The notes under the pieces: model-generated
What the model saw: only the letters and a program-made list of their open reading frames with translations
Told to the model about the DNA's origin: nothing
Database searches by the model: none
NCBI GenBank assembly: GCA_016708345.1
Contig: JADJFX010000007.1
Location: forward strand, 149,975 to 213,974
Length of the DNA: 64,000 nt
Direction of reading: 5' to 3'
Origin: Candidatus Rhodoferax bjergmarkensis
Lineage (GTDB): Bacteria; Pseudomonadota; Gammaproteobacteria; Burkholderiales; Burkholderiaceae_C
Made by a program: the position numbers and the translations under genes
Part shown: positions 16,839 through 26,486 of the stretch, piece after piece
Layout of the letters: the number at the start of each line of letters is the position of its first letter
How positions within the stretch are numbered: the stretch's first letter is position 1

Positions 16839-17933
16839 TCAAAGTTTTTGATTTTCAGTTCGCATCAAAACCCCCAACAGGGGAAAACACAGGCAGTGGT
16901 CAGCCGCCTGCCCGCTCTCAAATCCGGAAAACAGAGCCCCGACATTCATGGGCGTCACCATTTGCCCCAAGTGGTTGTAGAGCCAATTTGCCAACTCCTG
17001 GGTTCGGTCGCCAGCATACACGGACACGCCATCGAGCGGCATGCTGGACCAAGTGCGGTCCCATACATCGAGTGAGCGCTGTACCTCCACCAAAAACCGC
17101 TGGGCACTCTCGCCATCGCCTACCCCCCCGTTTTGTGAGTTTGCATTGAGGGTACGGGTATCGGTGTAGTCGTTGCCGTAGGTGACCCCAGCAACGCTGT
17201 AGTCTGGCACGTACTCTTCAACCTGCATATAGTCGTGCGTGGGGCCGTCATTGGCCTGCATGGCCTGGTCCCATTTTTGCACCATGAATTGGGCCGACAC
17301 GTCCAGCCGACGGGTGTAGAACAGTTCCTCATTGGCACTGATGGTCAGCACCGCCTGGTGCCCTTGCAGCAATACCAGGGCCGCGCTGGCCCGGTCGACA
17401 CGCCCCGAAGCCTTGGCCAGTGCGCTTTGAAGGTTTCGCTGGGCCGTTTCGTGAATGTCAATTACCGATACGGTCCAGTTCATGGCATCGCACAAGTCGA
17501 GAACACCACGCACCACAACATTGGTGGCGGCCACCACAAAGAGACTGCCTGCACCTTTTTGCTGGCCATCACCCACGCGCATCACGTCCAGCGTGACATC
17601 ATCGACATGGGACTCCAGCATTTCCCGGATTTGATAACGCGCAGCCGAACGCAACTCTTCGGGTTGCACAGCAGGCGAGTCAATCTGCAACAGCTGGTAT
17701 TGCTCGGGCCTGAGCATGACGTGGGCCTCGCGGCCTTTGAGCCCCAGGCCTTGCAAGCGGCGGACAAAATCCTCGATGCTGTCGCTGCCTTGCCGCTCCA
17801 CCCCCAGCTTGAGAATTTCAAAAGAGCCCGCGCCCCGCGAGCGTGCCAGCACGTACGACAGGGTTTGCGCTGCCCACGATACGACCAGCACATCACCTGA
17901 ACCTGAACGCTTCCAAGGCCAACGCATGATCAA
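16839..17933 (-). CDS. MshI/PilM-like pilus assembly protein
   Basis: 364 aa soluble actin-like protein. Landmarks include VVSWAAQTLSYVLAR near the start, LKGREAHVMLRPEQYQLLQID and WTVSVIDIHETAQRN, which fit MshI/PilM/GspL cytoplasmic domains. With the following PilN- and PilO-like genes it forms the inner-membrane alignment complex. A 237-bp gap to mshP suggests its own promoter, though none is obvious by eye. Confidence 0.78.
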   Translation of the reverse strand: MIMRWPWKRSGSGDVLVVSWAAQTLSYVLARSRGAGSFEILKLGVERQGSDSIEDFVRRLQGLGLKGREAHVMLRPEQYQLLQIDSPAVQPEELRSAARYQIREMLESHVDDVTLDVMRVGDGQQKGAGSLFVVAATNVVVRGVLDLCDAMNWTVSVIDIHETAQRNLQSALAKASGRVDRASAALVLLQGHQAVLTISANEELFYTRRLDVSAQFMVQKWDQAMQANDGPTHDYMQVEEYVPDYSVAGVTYGNDYTDTRTLNANSQNGGVGDGESAQRFLVEVQRSLDVWDRTWSSMPLDGVSVYAGDRTQELANWLYNHLGQMVTPMNVGALFSGFESGQAADHCLCFPLLGVLMRTENQKL

Positions 17934-18170
17934 AAATACTTGTTGCCATAGCGCACCGAACCAGCGGCAACGCAGGGTGTAAACAGTTGCTTCATCATAT
18001 TTGGAGTCACCCCTTGTTCGGTGCCAATTTTCAGATTAAATAAAGTTGGCATTGTCACCCAAATGCTGTGGCCAGCACTACTTTTACCAACTGCCGAACG
18101 GTCGCAGTAGTTTTCACGTTGAAAGGCCAATCAAACACCCCTTCGGAGCAAGCATGTTATTTTTTTCACC

Positions 18171-18653
18171 TCAGCGCGCAATCGTGCGGCTCAAATGACT
18201 CTCAACGTAAGTCGCTGCCGGACTTGCGGGTGCTACCAGGCAGGAACCGCCTGCGGGCGCATTGCAGGCCGTTGCCTGCAATTGATAAAACGTATGAGCG
18301 CGCGCGCCGTCTGCCACCGGGCCGCTACGCACACACACGATGCTCACGACAAAGCCGGCCAACTCACCGCGCAAGGCGATATGTTGGGGCTGAAAGCACA
18401 GAGGGGGAACGCCAGCATCTGCCGGGGCCGAGGGCAGCGGTACCCGTGTTGCAAAAGCACCCCACTCCAACCCGGCACGCGCCGCCTGATGAGCCTTGGC
18501 AAGGTTGACCTCCAGGGCCGAGCCCATGTGCTGGCGCACGCTGATACTGGCAATGGCCGCCCCCAGCGCGGAAAGTACGACCAGCAAAAACAAGGCCGAC
18601 ACCATGGCAAAACCGCGCAGGGAGGGTGGCTTAGGGCAGTTTGTCAACATACA
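18171..18653 (-). CDS. mshP: MSHA biogenesis protein MshP-like
   Basis: Starts MLTNCPKPPSLRGFAMVSAL with a hydrophobic N-terminal helix (LFLLVVLSALGAAIASISV) lacking the usual glutamate at +5, as in PilX/MshP-type minor proteins. The rest is a small periplasmic domain with paired cysteines. It overlaps the end of mshO by 23 bp. The order mshD-mshO-mshP supports the name. MshQ, normally next, is not found. Confidence 0.72.
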   Translation of the reverse strand, partial: CMLTNCPKPPSLRGFAMVSALFLLVVLSALGAAIASISVRQHMGSALEVNLAKAHQAARAGLEWGAFATRVPLPSAPADAGVPPLCFQPQHIALRGELAGFVVSIVCVRSGPVADGARAHTFYQLQATACNAPAGGSCLVAPASPAATYVESHLSRTIAR

Positions 18654-19548
18654 CGCTGTGGTAAAGAGAAACTGTTTCAGCACCACTGCTGGGGGTGGTG
18701 GCCGACAGGCTCAAAGCCATGCTGACCAAGCCAGCGCGCGCAGCCACCGCACTGGCGGTGTAACTGAAGCGGCAATCGGTCACACCGGTGGCCAAAATCG
18801 CGCTGCGGCCACCGCTAGGGGGGCTGATCTGGCTGGTGTTAAAGCCGTAATGGGTGAAACGGGTCAGTGTGCCGGCAAGCACATCACAGTGGTAACTGAC
18901 CGGCGGATCAACCACCCAAAACCGGAACGGCGCAGCACGGGCAGCCTCTGGCAAGACAGCCCAGTTGCTGGTATCGATACGGTTGACTGAGGTGGCGGTC
19001 GCACCAATGTAAGGCCGCCGGTTTGACGCAACCGAATCTGTGGCTGCATACGCGTTGAATTCAGCGCCCACCTTGCCAGGCGTGTGAAACACCAGATGCT
19101 GGCCATATCGCAAATCCACCCCCGGGCCCATCACCTCAAACCCATCGGTGTCAAGCCCGCCAAAGCTCAGGCGCCGGGCACTGTTGGTTGCTGCATCCTG
19201 AAAATACCACCCTCCCGCCGTGGCGGGAATCAGCTCCAGCGACAACCCGTTGGCTGCCACCCGCACGCTGTTGGGCAGCGCATGGCGCACATCCCGGCCC
19301 ATCCGACTGAGCGCATTGTCAGTGGCATCCACCAGCTCACCCCGCGCCACGGTGCTCAAATACCCTTGGACCGGACGCACAATAAAACTGCCCACAATGG
19401 CACTGAGCACGCCCAGAATGACGATGACGATCACCAGCTCGATCAAACTAAAACCAAGCTGGGCAGCACCTAGCCCCCTTGGCGGCACTGGCAGTTGCCG
19501 CAGGTGCTTGGCCCGAAGGTAATGCTTAAAACGCGGCATGGGGTGCAT
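18631..19548 (-). CDS. mshO: MSHA-type minor prepilin MshO
   Basis: Prepilin with the cleavage site AQLGFSLIELVIVIVILG after a long leader. The periplasmic part is large (about 250 aa), as expected for MshO. ATG 19548 (MHPMPRFKH) is chosen over an upstream ATG at 19632 that would overlap mshD heavily. It still overlaps mshD by 23 bp. The conserved VARGELVDATDNALSRMGRD is typical of MshO. Confidence 0.78.
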   Translation of the reverse strand: MHPMPRFKHYLRAKHLRQLPVPPRGLGAAQLGFSLIELVIVIVILGVLSAIVGSFIVRPVQGYLSTVARGELVDATDNALSRMGRDVRHALPNSVRVAANGLSLELIPATAGGWYFQDAATNSARRLSFGGLDTDGFEVMGPGVDLRYGQHLVFHTPGKVGAEFNAYAATDSVASNRRPYIGATATSVNRIDTSNWAVLPEAARAAPFRFWVVDPPVSYHCDVLAGTLTRFTHYGFNTSQISPPSGGRSAILATGVTDCRFSYTASAVAARAGLVSMALSLSATTPSSGAETVSLYHSVYVDKLP

Positions 19549-20101
19549 GGGGAGAATGGCGTGTTCGCCATCCTTCCAGTCGGACCTGGGTGTTGCCCGG
19601 CCCATTAACCGTGACGGTGATGCGCAGTGCATCTCCTGCAGCAGGAATGTTGTCCAATGCCGCAGCCTGCACAGAAATGCTGGCCGCGTAGCGCTCCAGG
19701 CCCGGCACGACAGCGCCGGTGCTGTCGCTTATGCCGGGCGGCGACGCCAACGTGAAGCCATGGTAGTCGTTGACATTGTCAAACTTTGTAGCCCCGGTGC
19801 GGGTTTCACCAGACTCGGGGCCGATTGCCTCGGCCACGGCACAGCCTGCAGCACTGCTTGCTGTGAACACTGCCGGGTCATCAGGGTCGCAGAAAGTAAA
19901 GGGCATGCGCTGCACCTCATCGAGCAAGGACTCGGCAATGGCCAGCGCCTGACGGCGCAACTGCGGATCGGCACTGCTCGCCGCCGATTGGTTGAGCACG
20001 GTCAGCACACCCGCCATGGCCGCACTGACCACCACAATAAAAATGATCAGCTCGATCAATGAGAAGCCGCGCTGGGCCAAGGGAGTTTGCTGTACCTGCA
20101 T
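19526..20101 (-). CDS. mshD: MSHA-type minor prepilin MshD
   Basis: Type IV prepilin starting MQVQQTPLAQRGFSLIELII, followed by a hydrophobic helix and a globular domain with RRQALAIAESLLDEVQRMPF, a pattern typical of MshD. ATG 20101 overlaps the mshC stop (ATGA). Processed by a prepilin peptidase not encoded here. Confidence 0.76.
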   Translation of the reverse strand: MQVQQTPLAQRGFSLIELIIFIVVVSAAMAGVLTVLNQSAASSADPQLRRQALAIAESLLDEVQRMPFTFCDPDDPAVFTASSAAGCAVAEAIGPESGETRTGATKFDNVNDYHGFTLASPPGISDSTGAVVPGLERYAASISVQAAALDNIPAAGDALRITVTVNGPGNTQVRLEGWRTRHSPHAPHAAF

Positions 20102-20595
20102 CACGGCATCCGCCACATCAGGCCCGTGTCGTTTTCAAGCTGAAAACGGTACAAAACCGTGGTGCCATCGGTTACATCAAGCCTCAAAGGTGCCGGCAAT
20201 GCCACCGCATGGCCAGCGTTCAAGGCGTTGAAGGTCACCGAGCCTACTGATGCGTCAGCCAGGCAAACCGGCACCGCTTGCGGGCAACTGACCGGCGGGG
20301 CGGGGCGGGCACCGCTGGCAGGCACCGGCACAAAGTCATAGGTGACACCGGTGGTGGAAAAGCTTGCCCTGATGGGCCGGCGCTGTGCCAGTGCTCTGCG
20401 CTGCATGGCTGCCGTGGTGCTTTGCATGTCGTCGGCAAAGGCGCGCAAGCGCCACATGCTGAGGTCAAACATGCGCGGCACGGCAGCCACCGCCAACACG
20501 CCGACCAGCACAATGACCATGATGAGTTCCACCAGCGTGAAGCCACTATGCCGCACCACTGAGTGCACAAAGCAAAAACGCGAGCGATCCGGCAT
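20101..20595 (-). CDS. mshC: MSHA-type minor prepilin MshC (GspH-like)
   Basis: Prepilin with cleavage site RHSGFTLVELIMVIVLVGVL and a GspH/FimT-like domain (MQSTTAAMQRRALAQRRPIR). ATG 20595 has GCGAGGA upstream; a longer in-frame start at 20667 lacks support. It lies between the MshA/MshB-like pilin and mshD and is translationally coupled to mshD. Confidence 0.76.
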   Translation of the reverse strand: MPDRSRFCFVHSVVRHSGFTLVELIMVIVLVGVLAVAAVPRMFDLSMWRLRAFADDMQSTTAAMQRRALAQRRPIRASFSTTGVTYDFVPVPASGARPAPPVSCPQAVPVCLADASVGSVTFNALNAGHAVALPAPLRLDVTDGTTVLYRFQLENDTGLMWRMP

Positions 20596-20670
20596 GGAAT
20601 CCTCGCGTTTTAAAGTGGGAATCTGTCTCAAACCTGTGGCAATGGCCCAGCGGCCATTGCCACACACTCA

Positions 20671-21108
20671 TCAGTTGCCAGCGCCTATGACGTCAAAAAA
20701 TGCAGGTGTCGCGTACCCGCTTACCTTCACCGTGCAACTCCTGATTTCCCCGTTGGATGATGGGGCGGCCGGAAGTTCAACACTTGGTTCCGTGACGGCC
20801 ACCGAATACCCGGCAGGCCATGCGCCGCCAGTCAAAAGTTGCTTGACCGAATCACACGTATTGACCACCTTGCATTTATTGGGTTGGCTGGCGTTGGTGG
20901 TTATTGAACAACCGGCATAGTTGATGGAAGCCGCCGATGCTGCACTGCCAGTAATGCCTTTTATGGCAGCGTCTTGGGCGTCACCCTTCAAATTGACAAA
21001 CTTTGGCACCGCCACCGCGGCCAGCACGCCCAGGATCACGACCACCATCACCAATTCAATCAAAGTAAAACCGCGTTGCACTTTAAAACCGCATTGCACT
21101 TGTTTCAT
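20671..21108 (-). CDS. MshA/MshB-like type IV pilin
   Basis: 145-aa prepilin: short leader, site VQRGFTLIELVMVVVILGVL, then a small domain with a cysteine pair (YAGCSI ... CKVVNTCDSVKQLLTGGAWP) resembling MshA. ATG 21108 has an AAGGCGG ribosome binding site. The 190-bp gap upstream suggests a separate promoter, as expected for a major pilin. Whether it is the major pilin or the MshB-like minor one cannot be settled. Confidence 0.78.
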   Translation of the reverse strand: MKQVQCGFKVQRGFTLIELVMVVVILGVLAAVAVPKFVNLKGDAQDAAIKGITGSAASAASINYAGCSITTNASQPNKCKVVNTCDSVKQLLTGGAWPAGYSVAVTEPSVELPAAPSSNGEIRSCTVKVSGYATPAFFDVIGAGN

Positions 21109-21301
21109 GTTGTCCGCCTTGTAAAAATCGAATGATTGCGCCTGAAAAACTTGTTCAGACTCCAACGTCATACTAGCCGCTTTATGCTAAACAAATTCTA
21201 GTCCAACACCCTTTGGCCACGCACGCTGTTTGTCTGCCAAGTCCATCGACATGCTGAATAACTTTTTTTTGCGCCTGATGAATCACAACGAAATTCATCG
21301 C

Positions 21302-21852
21302 CTAATCCATGACCTGGTTTTGCCAGACATAGGCTTCTTTGGCAACCACTTCCAGCGGCCCCGAAGACCCACGCACACCATACCACGCCATGACATCTCC
21401 ACTGGGGCTATTGAACCATTCACCATGCAAAGGCATATAGCCGACGCAGGCGCAATCCCTATCAAAAACCCAGCTTCCGGCCGGTGCCGAGACGGCTTTG
21501 GCACGGTTCATTTCACCCACATAATTGGGGGGGCGGCGCTGCAATAACTCAAAAGGATTGCGTTGCATCACAACAACATCTGATGCATTCTGCCTTGCTT
21601 TTGTCGCAAAAAATCAATCACCAAGGCCGTGCGCAGCGCCCCCAGCGTCGACTTGACGGCAGCGAGCTCCCCCTGCCCCGAGACCACGCGAAATTTTTGC
21701 GCAAAAACCAGTACCACGACCAAAATCACTGTGGCCACCAGCGACCACTCCAGCACACGCCCCCGCCACAGGGGCGCACTCAGGGGGGATGTGCGATCAA
21801 TGGCCAAGCCTAGCCCCCGCCCTTGCCCATGGCAGCCGAGCCCATGTTCCAC
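21302..21852 (-). CDS. MshF-like pilus assembly protein (two frames)
   Basis: First frame (21568-21852): membrane helix (LVATVILVVVLVFAQKF) and LAAVKSTLGALRTALVIDF. Second frame (21302-21571): NPFELLQRRPPNYVGE, GSWVFDRD and YMPLHGEWF. Together they match MshF-type proteins near mshA, so a frameshift near 21570 probably splits one gene. If real, the overlapping GTG/ATG pair there could permit two separate proteins. The 5' end overlaps mshG, so the true start is likely nearer 21807. Confidence 0.62.
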
Positions 21853-23047
21853 AAGGGCAAGAAGACGCCCAAAGCCAATAACAACACCAGCAGCGCAATA
21901 ATGGCCAGCAATACAGGTTCGATGGCTGCCGACAAACTCTTGACGCTGTAGTCGGTTTCTCGCTCGTACATGTCCGCGATTTCAAACAGCAACGAATCAA
22001 GCTCGCCAGTTTCCTCGCCTACAGAGATCATCTGCCAAAACAACCGGGGTAAAATGCCGGTCGCTGCCGCGCAGCGTGAAATGCTTTCCCTCGCTCAATA
22101 CCATCACGCATCTGCTCGATGCGGCTGCCGATGAACGCGTTGTCCACAGTTTGCGCCACCACCGTCAGCGCTTGAACCAGCGGTGCACCGCTTTGGCTGG
22201 ACAAGGCAAAACTACGGGCAAATCGGGCCAGCGTAGCCTCTAACAGAATATCGCCCACAATGGGGAGTTTGAGCTTGCGGGCATCCCAGCGGTAACGCCC
22301 CTGCGAAGTTTGCAAATAATTTCGCAGTGCCAACCCTGCCCCCACGGCCACCGCCAGCAACAAGGGCCACCAAGCCACCATCCAGCTTGAAAAGCCGAGC
22401 AAACCGCGCGTAATAAGCGGCAGCTCGGTATTAAAACCGGCAAAAACCTTGGCAAAAACCGGAATCACGAAAATATTGAGGATGACCAATGCAATCGCCA
22501 TGGCCACCATGACAAACATCGGATAGCGCATGGCCTGCTTGATGCGCTCACGCACGTCACGCTCAAACTCCAGTGCTCATTCAGACGCAAAAAACACCTC
22601 GGTGAGCTTGCCGGTCATTTCACCGACCTTGATCATCGAAATATAAAAAGCGCCAAACACCTCCACATGGCGTGCCATGGCCACCGACAGTTCGCGGCCC
22701 TGGTCGAGACTGGAACGTATGTCTTTGAGCATGTCCACCATGGCAGGCTTGGTGGCGGAGGCCTGAAGACCGGCAAAAGCCCGCAAAATGGGCACGCCGG
22801 CTTTGTTGAGGGTGTACATCTGGCGCGAGAACACCAAAATATCCTCAACCACCACCGGTTTTCGGTTCAAGCGCGTGAACCAGTTGTCTGCGCTGACTTC
22901 TGTCGCCGCAACCGCAGGGGAAATATGAACCGGTGCCACACCAATGGACATCAGCTGGTCGGCCACGCCACCTTCGGTCATGGCTTCGAGTTGCCCCTGG
23001 ACCGCTTCCCCGCGGGCATTGCGCCCACGCCATGCATAAACAGGCAT
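21810..23047 (-). CDS. mshG: GspF/MshG-type inner-membrane platform protein (frameshifted)
   Basis: Polytopic platform protein of type IV pilus and type II secretion systems. Three frames carry consecutive parts: YAWRGRNARGEAVQGQLEA to IKVGEMTGKL (22577-23047), MREHI-like RERIKQAMRYPMFVMVAMA onwards (22028-22555), and ISVGEETGELDSLLFEIADM with the last helix (21810-22043). The joins need single-base changes at a T-run (22594-22599), near 22573, and two near 22035-22050. All are at or near short homopolymers, so sequencing error is as likely as real decay. Confidence 0.8.
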
Positions 23048-23088
23048 TTCAGTGGTTCCGTGTGTAAAGTTGCACGCTGACTTTCACG

Positions 23089-24837
23089 TTAATCGTCCAT
23101 GTCAAAGCCAATGCGAAGCCCTTCGGCCAGAGAGGTACGCCCCTGCCTGACCAGTTCAAGCACATGGTGCGCCATGGTTTGCCCCCGCATGCGTTCACGT
23201 GCCAGTTTGATGAACTCAGCCGGGTCCGAGCGAGAAACGGCCTGCGTCAGCGCTGCATCCATTTCAAGCAACTCGTACACCCCTTGCCGGCCTGAATAGC
23301 CGGTGCCATTGCATGACGAACAGCCGCGACCGAGTTTGGGCGTCACTGGCGCGCCACCCGCCACCATGGCGCTCAACCAAGCCTGCTCTTGCACACTGGG
23401 CACCTGGGGCTGCGCACACTCTACGCAATTGAGCCGAACCAAGCGCTGGGCGATAACAACCTGCAGTGAAGTCGCCACCATGAAGGGCGGCACTCCCATG
23501 TCAAGCAAACGAAACGGCGTGCTGATCGCATCGCGCGTATGCAAAGTTGATAGCACGAGGTGGCCGGTTATAGCGGCTCGCAGGCCAATTTCTGCGGTCT
23601 CGGCGTCCCGCATTTCGCCCACCAAAATCACATCCGGGTCTTGCCGCAAACAAGAGCGCAGCACACGGGCAAAGGTGAGTTCGATCTTGTCGTTGATCTG
23701 CACCTGGGTAATGCCCGGCAGCCGGTACTCCACCGGATCTTCCACGGTGATGACCTTGAGCTCAGCCGCATTGATCTCCGTGAGCGCAGCATACAGGGTG
23801 GTGGTTTTGCCAGACCCGGTAGGCCCCGTCACCAGCACAAGCCCCGCACTGCGCCCCAGCACTTCACGAAAGCGCTTGAGCATCTCTGGGGGCATGCCAA
23901 TATTTTCCAGCCGCTTGCGGCCTGCGCCCTGGTTCAGCAGACGCATCACAGCCGCTTCACCGTAAGTGGTGGGCAAGGTGGACAAACGCACATCAATGGT
24001 GGTGTCTTTCAGACGCACGCTGAAGCGGCCATCTTGCGGCAGACGCTTTTCAGAAATATCCAGCCCGGCCATCAACTTGAGCCGCTGGGCCAGTGCGCCG
24101 CCAATGCGTTTGTCCGCCATGGTCTGGGTTTGCAGAACCCCATCAACCCGCACCCGGATTTGCAGCACATTTTCCTGCGGCTCAATATGGACATCAGATG
24201 CCCCCACCTGCATGGCATCCTCAAACATGGATTGCAGCAGTCGCACCACGGGCGCACCCTCTTGGCCCACACTGGCCGTGAGTTCGCCAAAGTCAACCGC
24301 GTCGCCCAGGTCTTTTTCAAGCGCCCGCGCCAGGCCGCTGATCTCTTCGGTGCGGCGGTAGAGCCTGTCAAAGGCCGGAGCCAGCTGGCTCTCCGGCACC
24401 GCCGCCATGGCAATGTTGCGCTTGAGCAGGCGGGTCAACTCATCAAAGGCGAACAAATCGAGCGGGTCACCCAAGGCCACCAGCAGCGAGTCGCCCTTGT
24501 CTTCCAGCACCAGCGCACGAAAACGACGCGCTGCCGACTCTGGCAACAGCCGCACAACATCGGCCCGAAAGGGGAAGGTTTTGAGGTTGACAAACGGGAT
24601 GCGCATCTGGCGCGCCAACCCGTTGGCCAGCAATTCTTCGGTAATAACGCCAGTTTCAATCAGCAGGCGCCCCACTTTTTTACCGGTCTGGCGCTGCAAC
24701 TCCAGAGTTTGTTGCAACTGCTCCTGTGAAATCAGGCGCTGCTGCACCAGCACATCGCCAAGCCTGAGCTTCTCGGGCCGACCGGACGGAGAAAATTGGG
24801 ACTGCGCTGGTGCGCCGGCTGCCGTGCTCATGGACAA
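23089..24837 (-). CDS. mshE: MshE-type assembly ATPase with c-di-GMP-binding MshEN domain
   Basis: 582-aa GspE-family hexameric ATPase that powers pilus extension. The N-terminus carries the MshEN repeat: RLGDVLVQQRLISQEQLQQ then VGRLLIETGVITEELL, the two 24-residue motifs that bind c-di-GMP in MshE. The C-terminal half has Walker A GPTGSGKTTT, Asp box, Walker B ILVGEMRDAETA, His box and a zinc-type tetracysteine (CVEC ... CSSC). First gene of the cluster read on the minus strand, followed by mshG. Confidence 0.9.
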   Translation of the reverse strand: MSMSTAAGAPAQSQFSPSGRPEKLRLGDVLVQQRLISQEQLQQTLELQRQTGKKVGRLLIETGVITEELLANGLARQMRIPFVNLKTFPFRADVVRLLPESAARRFRALVLEDKGDSLLVALGDPLDLFAFDELTRLLKRNIAMAAVPESQLAPAFDRLYRRTEEISGLARALEKDLGDAVDFGELTASVGQEGAPVVRLLQSMFEDAMQVGASDVHIEPQENVLQIRVRVDGVLQTQTMADKRIGGALAQRLKLMAGLDISEKRLPQDGRFSVRLKDTTIDVRLSTLPTTYGEAAVMRLLNQGAGRKRLENIGMPPEMLKRFREVLGRSAGLVLVTGPTGSGKTTTLYAALTEINAAELKVITVEDPVEYRLPGITQVQINDKIELTFARVLRSCLRQDPDVILVGEMRDAETAEIGLRAAITGHLVLSTLHTRDAISTPFRLLDMGVPPFMVATSLQVVIAQRLVRLNCVECAQPQVPSVQEQAWLSAMVAGGAPVTPKLGRGCSSCNGTGYSGRQGVYELLEMDAALTQAVSRSDPAEFIKLARERMRGQTMAHHVLELVRQGRTSLAEGLRIGFDMDD

Positions 24838-24852
24838 ATCCTTGCGTTAAAA

Positions 24853-24908
24853 ACTATAAAAATGATAGCACGTTGCGCAATAAACACGTGCGCAAAGCCT
24901 GCATTTTG
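24853..24908 (+). repeat. dispersed GCGC-hairpin repeat, copy 6
   Basis: CTATAAAAATGATAGCACG, TTGCGCAA, loop, CACGTGCGCAAAGCC and T-rich end. It overlaps the 3' end of the neighbouring minus-strand hypothetical gene and supplies its last codons and TAG stop (24854-24856). Confidence 0.75.
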
Positions 24909-25582
24909 TTGGAAATATTCAACGCTGGCAGCCCTGAAAAACCGGACACTTCAGTGCAAATGCCGTGGCTTGCGTCCCCACCGTGCCCACCGCCGCCGTG
25001 TCCGCCGCCGGAGCCACGCGGGGGGCGTCCGAGTTGAAGCGAACTGACCAGATCATCAAACCGTTGGCCGAACAACTTGTCAATTTCAGCCACCACGCCA
25101 CCGAGCTCGGCACCGTCAAAATGGCGCTCCATCATGTTGATCACATCCTGCACCAGCAAATCACGCTGCACTTGCATGATGGCAGCCGGGTCCGGCCCGA
25201 CAAACAGCATGACGAAATCATCGCGTGACTCCGCCTCGGATTCTTCGTCCTCGTCATCAAACTCCGCGTCATAAAACGTGACTTCAATTGCCGCACCGGA
25301 CTGCGCCAACTCGTTCAGGTTCATGCATATTTCATCCAGCACCTGCCGAAAATCTTCATCCCCGGACAAGGTCCAGCACATCTGCAACAAATGCTCTTGC
25401 TGATCAAAATTGATGCCGGGCTCATCCTCATAAGAACTCGCGGACGAATCGGTCAGCGAGCGTCCGCCGGCATATTTCCAAAGTGGTTTAAGGGCTTCTT
25501 GCAGCTGATCAAAATCAACATCGGCGCGCAGAGCCAACTGTCCATGGACATGGATCTCAAAAGGAGCGTTATAGCGTGGCAT
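24854..25582 (-). CDS. conserved hypothetical protein with acidic centre and Gly/His-rich tail
   Basis: 242 aa. Begins YNAPFEIHVHGQLALRADVD, continues LQEALKPLWKYAGGRSL and an acidic stretch (DAEFDDEDEESEAE), then IMQVQRDLLVQDVINMMERH, and a glycine/histidine-rich segment near residue 205. I recall close relatives in Comamonadaceae, possibly DUF6806, but cannot confirm the family. The last 15-18 residues are encoded by repeat copy 6, so the original stop was probably lost. Function unknown; the Gly/His tail could bind metal. Confidence 0.7.
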   Translation of the reverse strand: MPRYNAPFEIHVHGQLALRADVDFDQLQEALKPLWKYAGGRSLTDSSASSYEDEPGINFDQQEHLLQMCWTLSGDEDFRQVLDEICMNLNELAQSGAAIEVTFYDAEFDDEDEESEAESRDDFVMLFVGPDPAAIMQVQRDLLVQDVINMMERHFDGAELGGVVAEIDKLFGQRFDDLVSSLQLGRPPRGSGGGHGGGGHGGDASHGICTEVSGFSGLPALNISNKMQALRTCLLRNVLSFL

Positions 25583-25783
25583 GGCGTGAGTGTAATGGTG
25601 GAAATGAACCCCATTCAGGCGCGACCTGCATGGACGCTTACATTCCCGGAGTCAACTTGAATAGCACTGCAAAAAGTACCGTTATTCTTCAACGTGATCT
25701 CCTTTATGGTGCGTTTGATATGTTGTGAATGATTGTGCCACGGTCTGCCAACCCCGCGCAGGAACGCAACATACGAACTATTC

Positions 25784-26476
25784 TCATTGCCCCTTGACAC
25801 GGCCATCAACCAGTTCAATCACGCGGTCACATCGGGCCGCCAGGCGCGGGTCGTGCGTGACCACCAAAAATGAGACTTTGAGCTCGGCATGCATGCGGCG
25901 CATCACGGCAAACACCTCATCGGACGAGACGCCATCCAGGTTGCCTGTGGGTTCGTCTGCCAGCACCAAGGGCGGCTCCAGCACCAGGGCACGGGCAATG
26001 GCCACGCGCTGCTGCATGCCGCCTGAGAGCTCACCGGGGCGTTTGCCCATGGCGTCTTTCAATCCGACGCCAGCAAGTATTGAACGCGCCCGTTCACGCT
26101 GGGAGTGTGTAACGCAGCCTTCACGCATCAACGCAGGCAGGGTCACATTCTCAAGGGCCGTAAAGGCGGGCAGCAGATGGTGAAACTGAAACACAAAACC
26201 CAGCAAGGCACGCCGGCGCAGGGTGAGGCTGGCATCGTCAAGACCGGCCATTTCCTCACCCGCAAGCCGGTAGCTGCCTGATGTGACGCGTTCGAGCAAA
26301 CCCATGATGTTGAGCAGCGTGCTCTTGCCGGAGCCCGAGGGGCCAATCAGGGCCACAAACTCGGCCGGGGCCAGCGACAAAGAAATGCCATGCAGTACCT
26401 TGGCCTCGTTGGGCAAGCCTTCGTTGTAATGTTTGAGAACATTGGTCAGTTCCAGCAGGGGTGCAGGGGTGGACAT
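25784..26476 (-). CDS. ABC exporter ATPase (LolD/MacB-like)
   Basis: About 230-aa ATPase: Walker A GPSGSGKSTLLN, Q-loop FQFHHLLPAFTA, signature LSGGMQQRVAIARAL, Walker B LVLADEPTGNLD. ATG 26476 (MSTPAPLLEL) falls just after the permease stop at 26487; the longer frame to 26515 overlaps it. Last gene of a minus-strand trio (membrane-fusion protein, permease, ATPase), an arrangement like DevBCA or MacAB-type exporters. The substrate is unknown. Confidence 0.85.
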   Translation of the reverse strand: MSTPAPLLELTNVLKHYNEGLPNEAKVLHGISLSLAPAEFVALIGPSGSGKSTLLNIMGLLERVTSGSYRLAGEEMAGLDDASLTLRRRALLGFVFQFHHLLPAFTALENVTLPALMREGCVTHSQRERARSILAGVGLKDAMGKRPGELSGGMQQRVAIARALVLEPPLVLADEPTGNLDGVSSDEVFAVMRRMHAELKVSFLVVTHDPRLAARCDRVIELVDGRVKGQ

Positions 26477-26486
26477 GCCAACAGCC

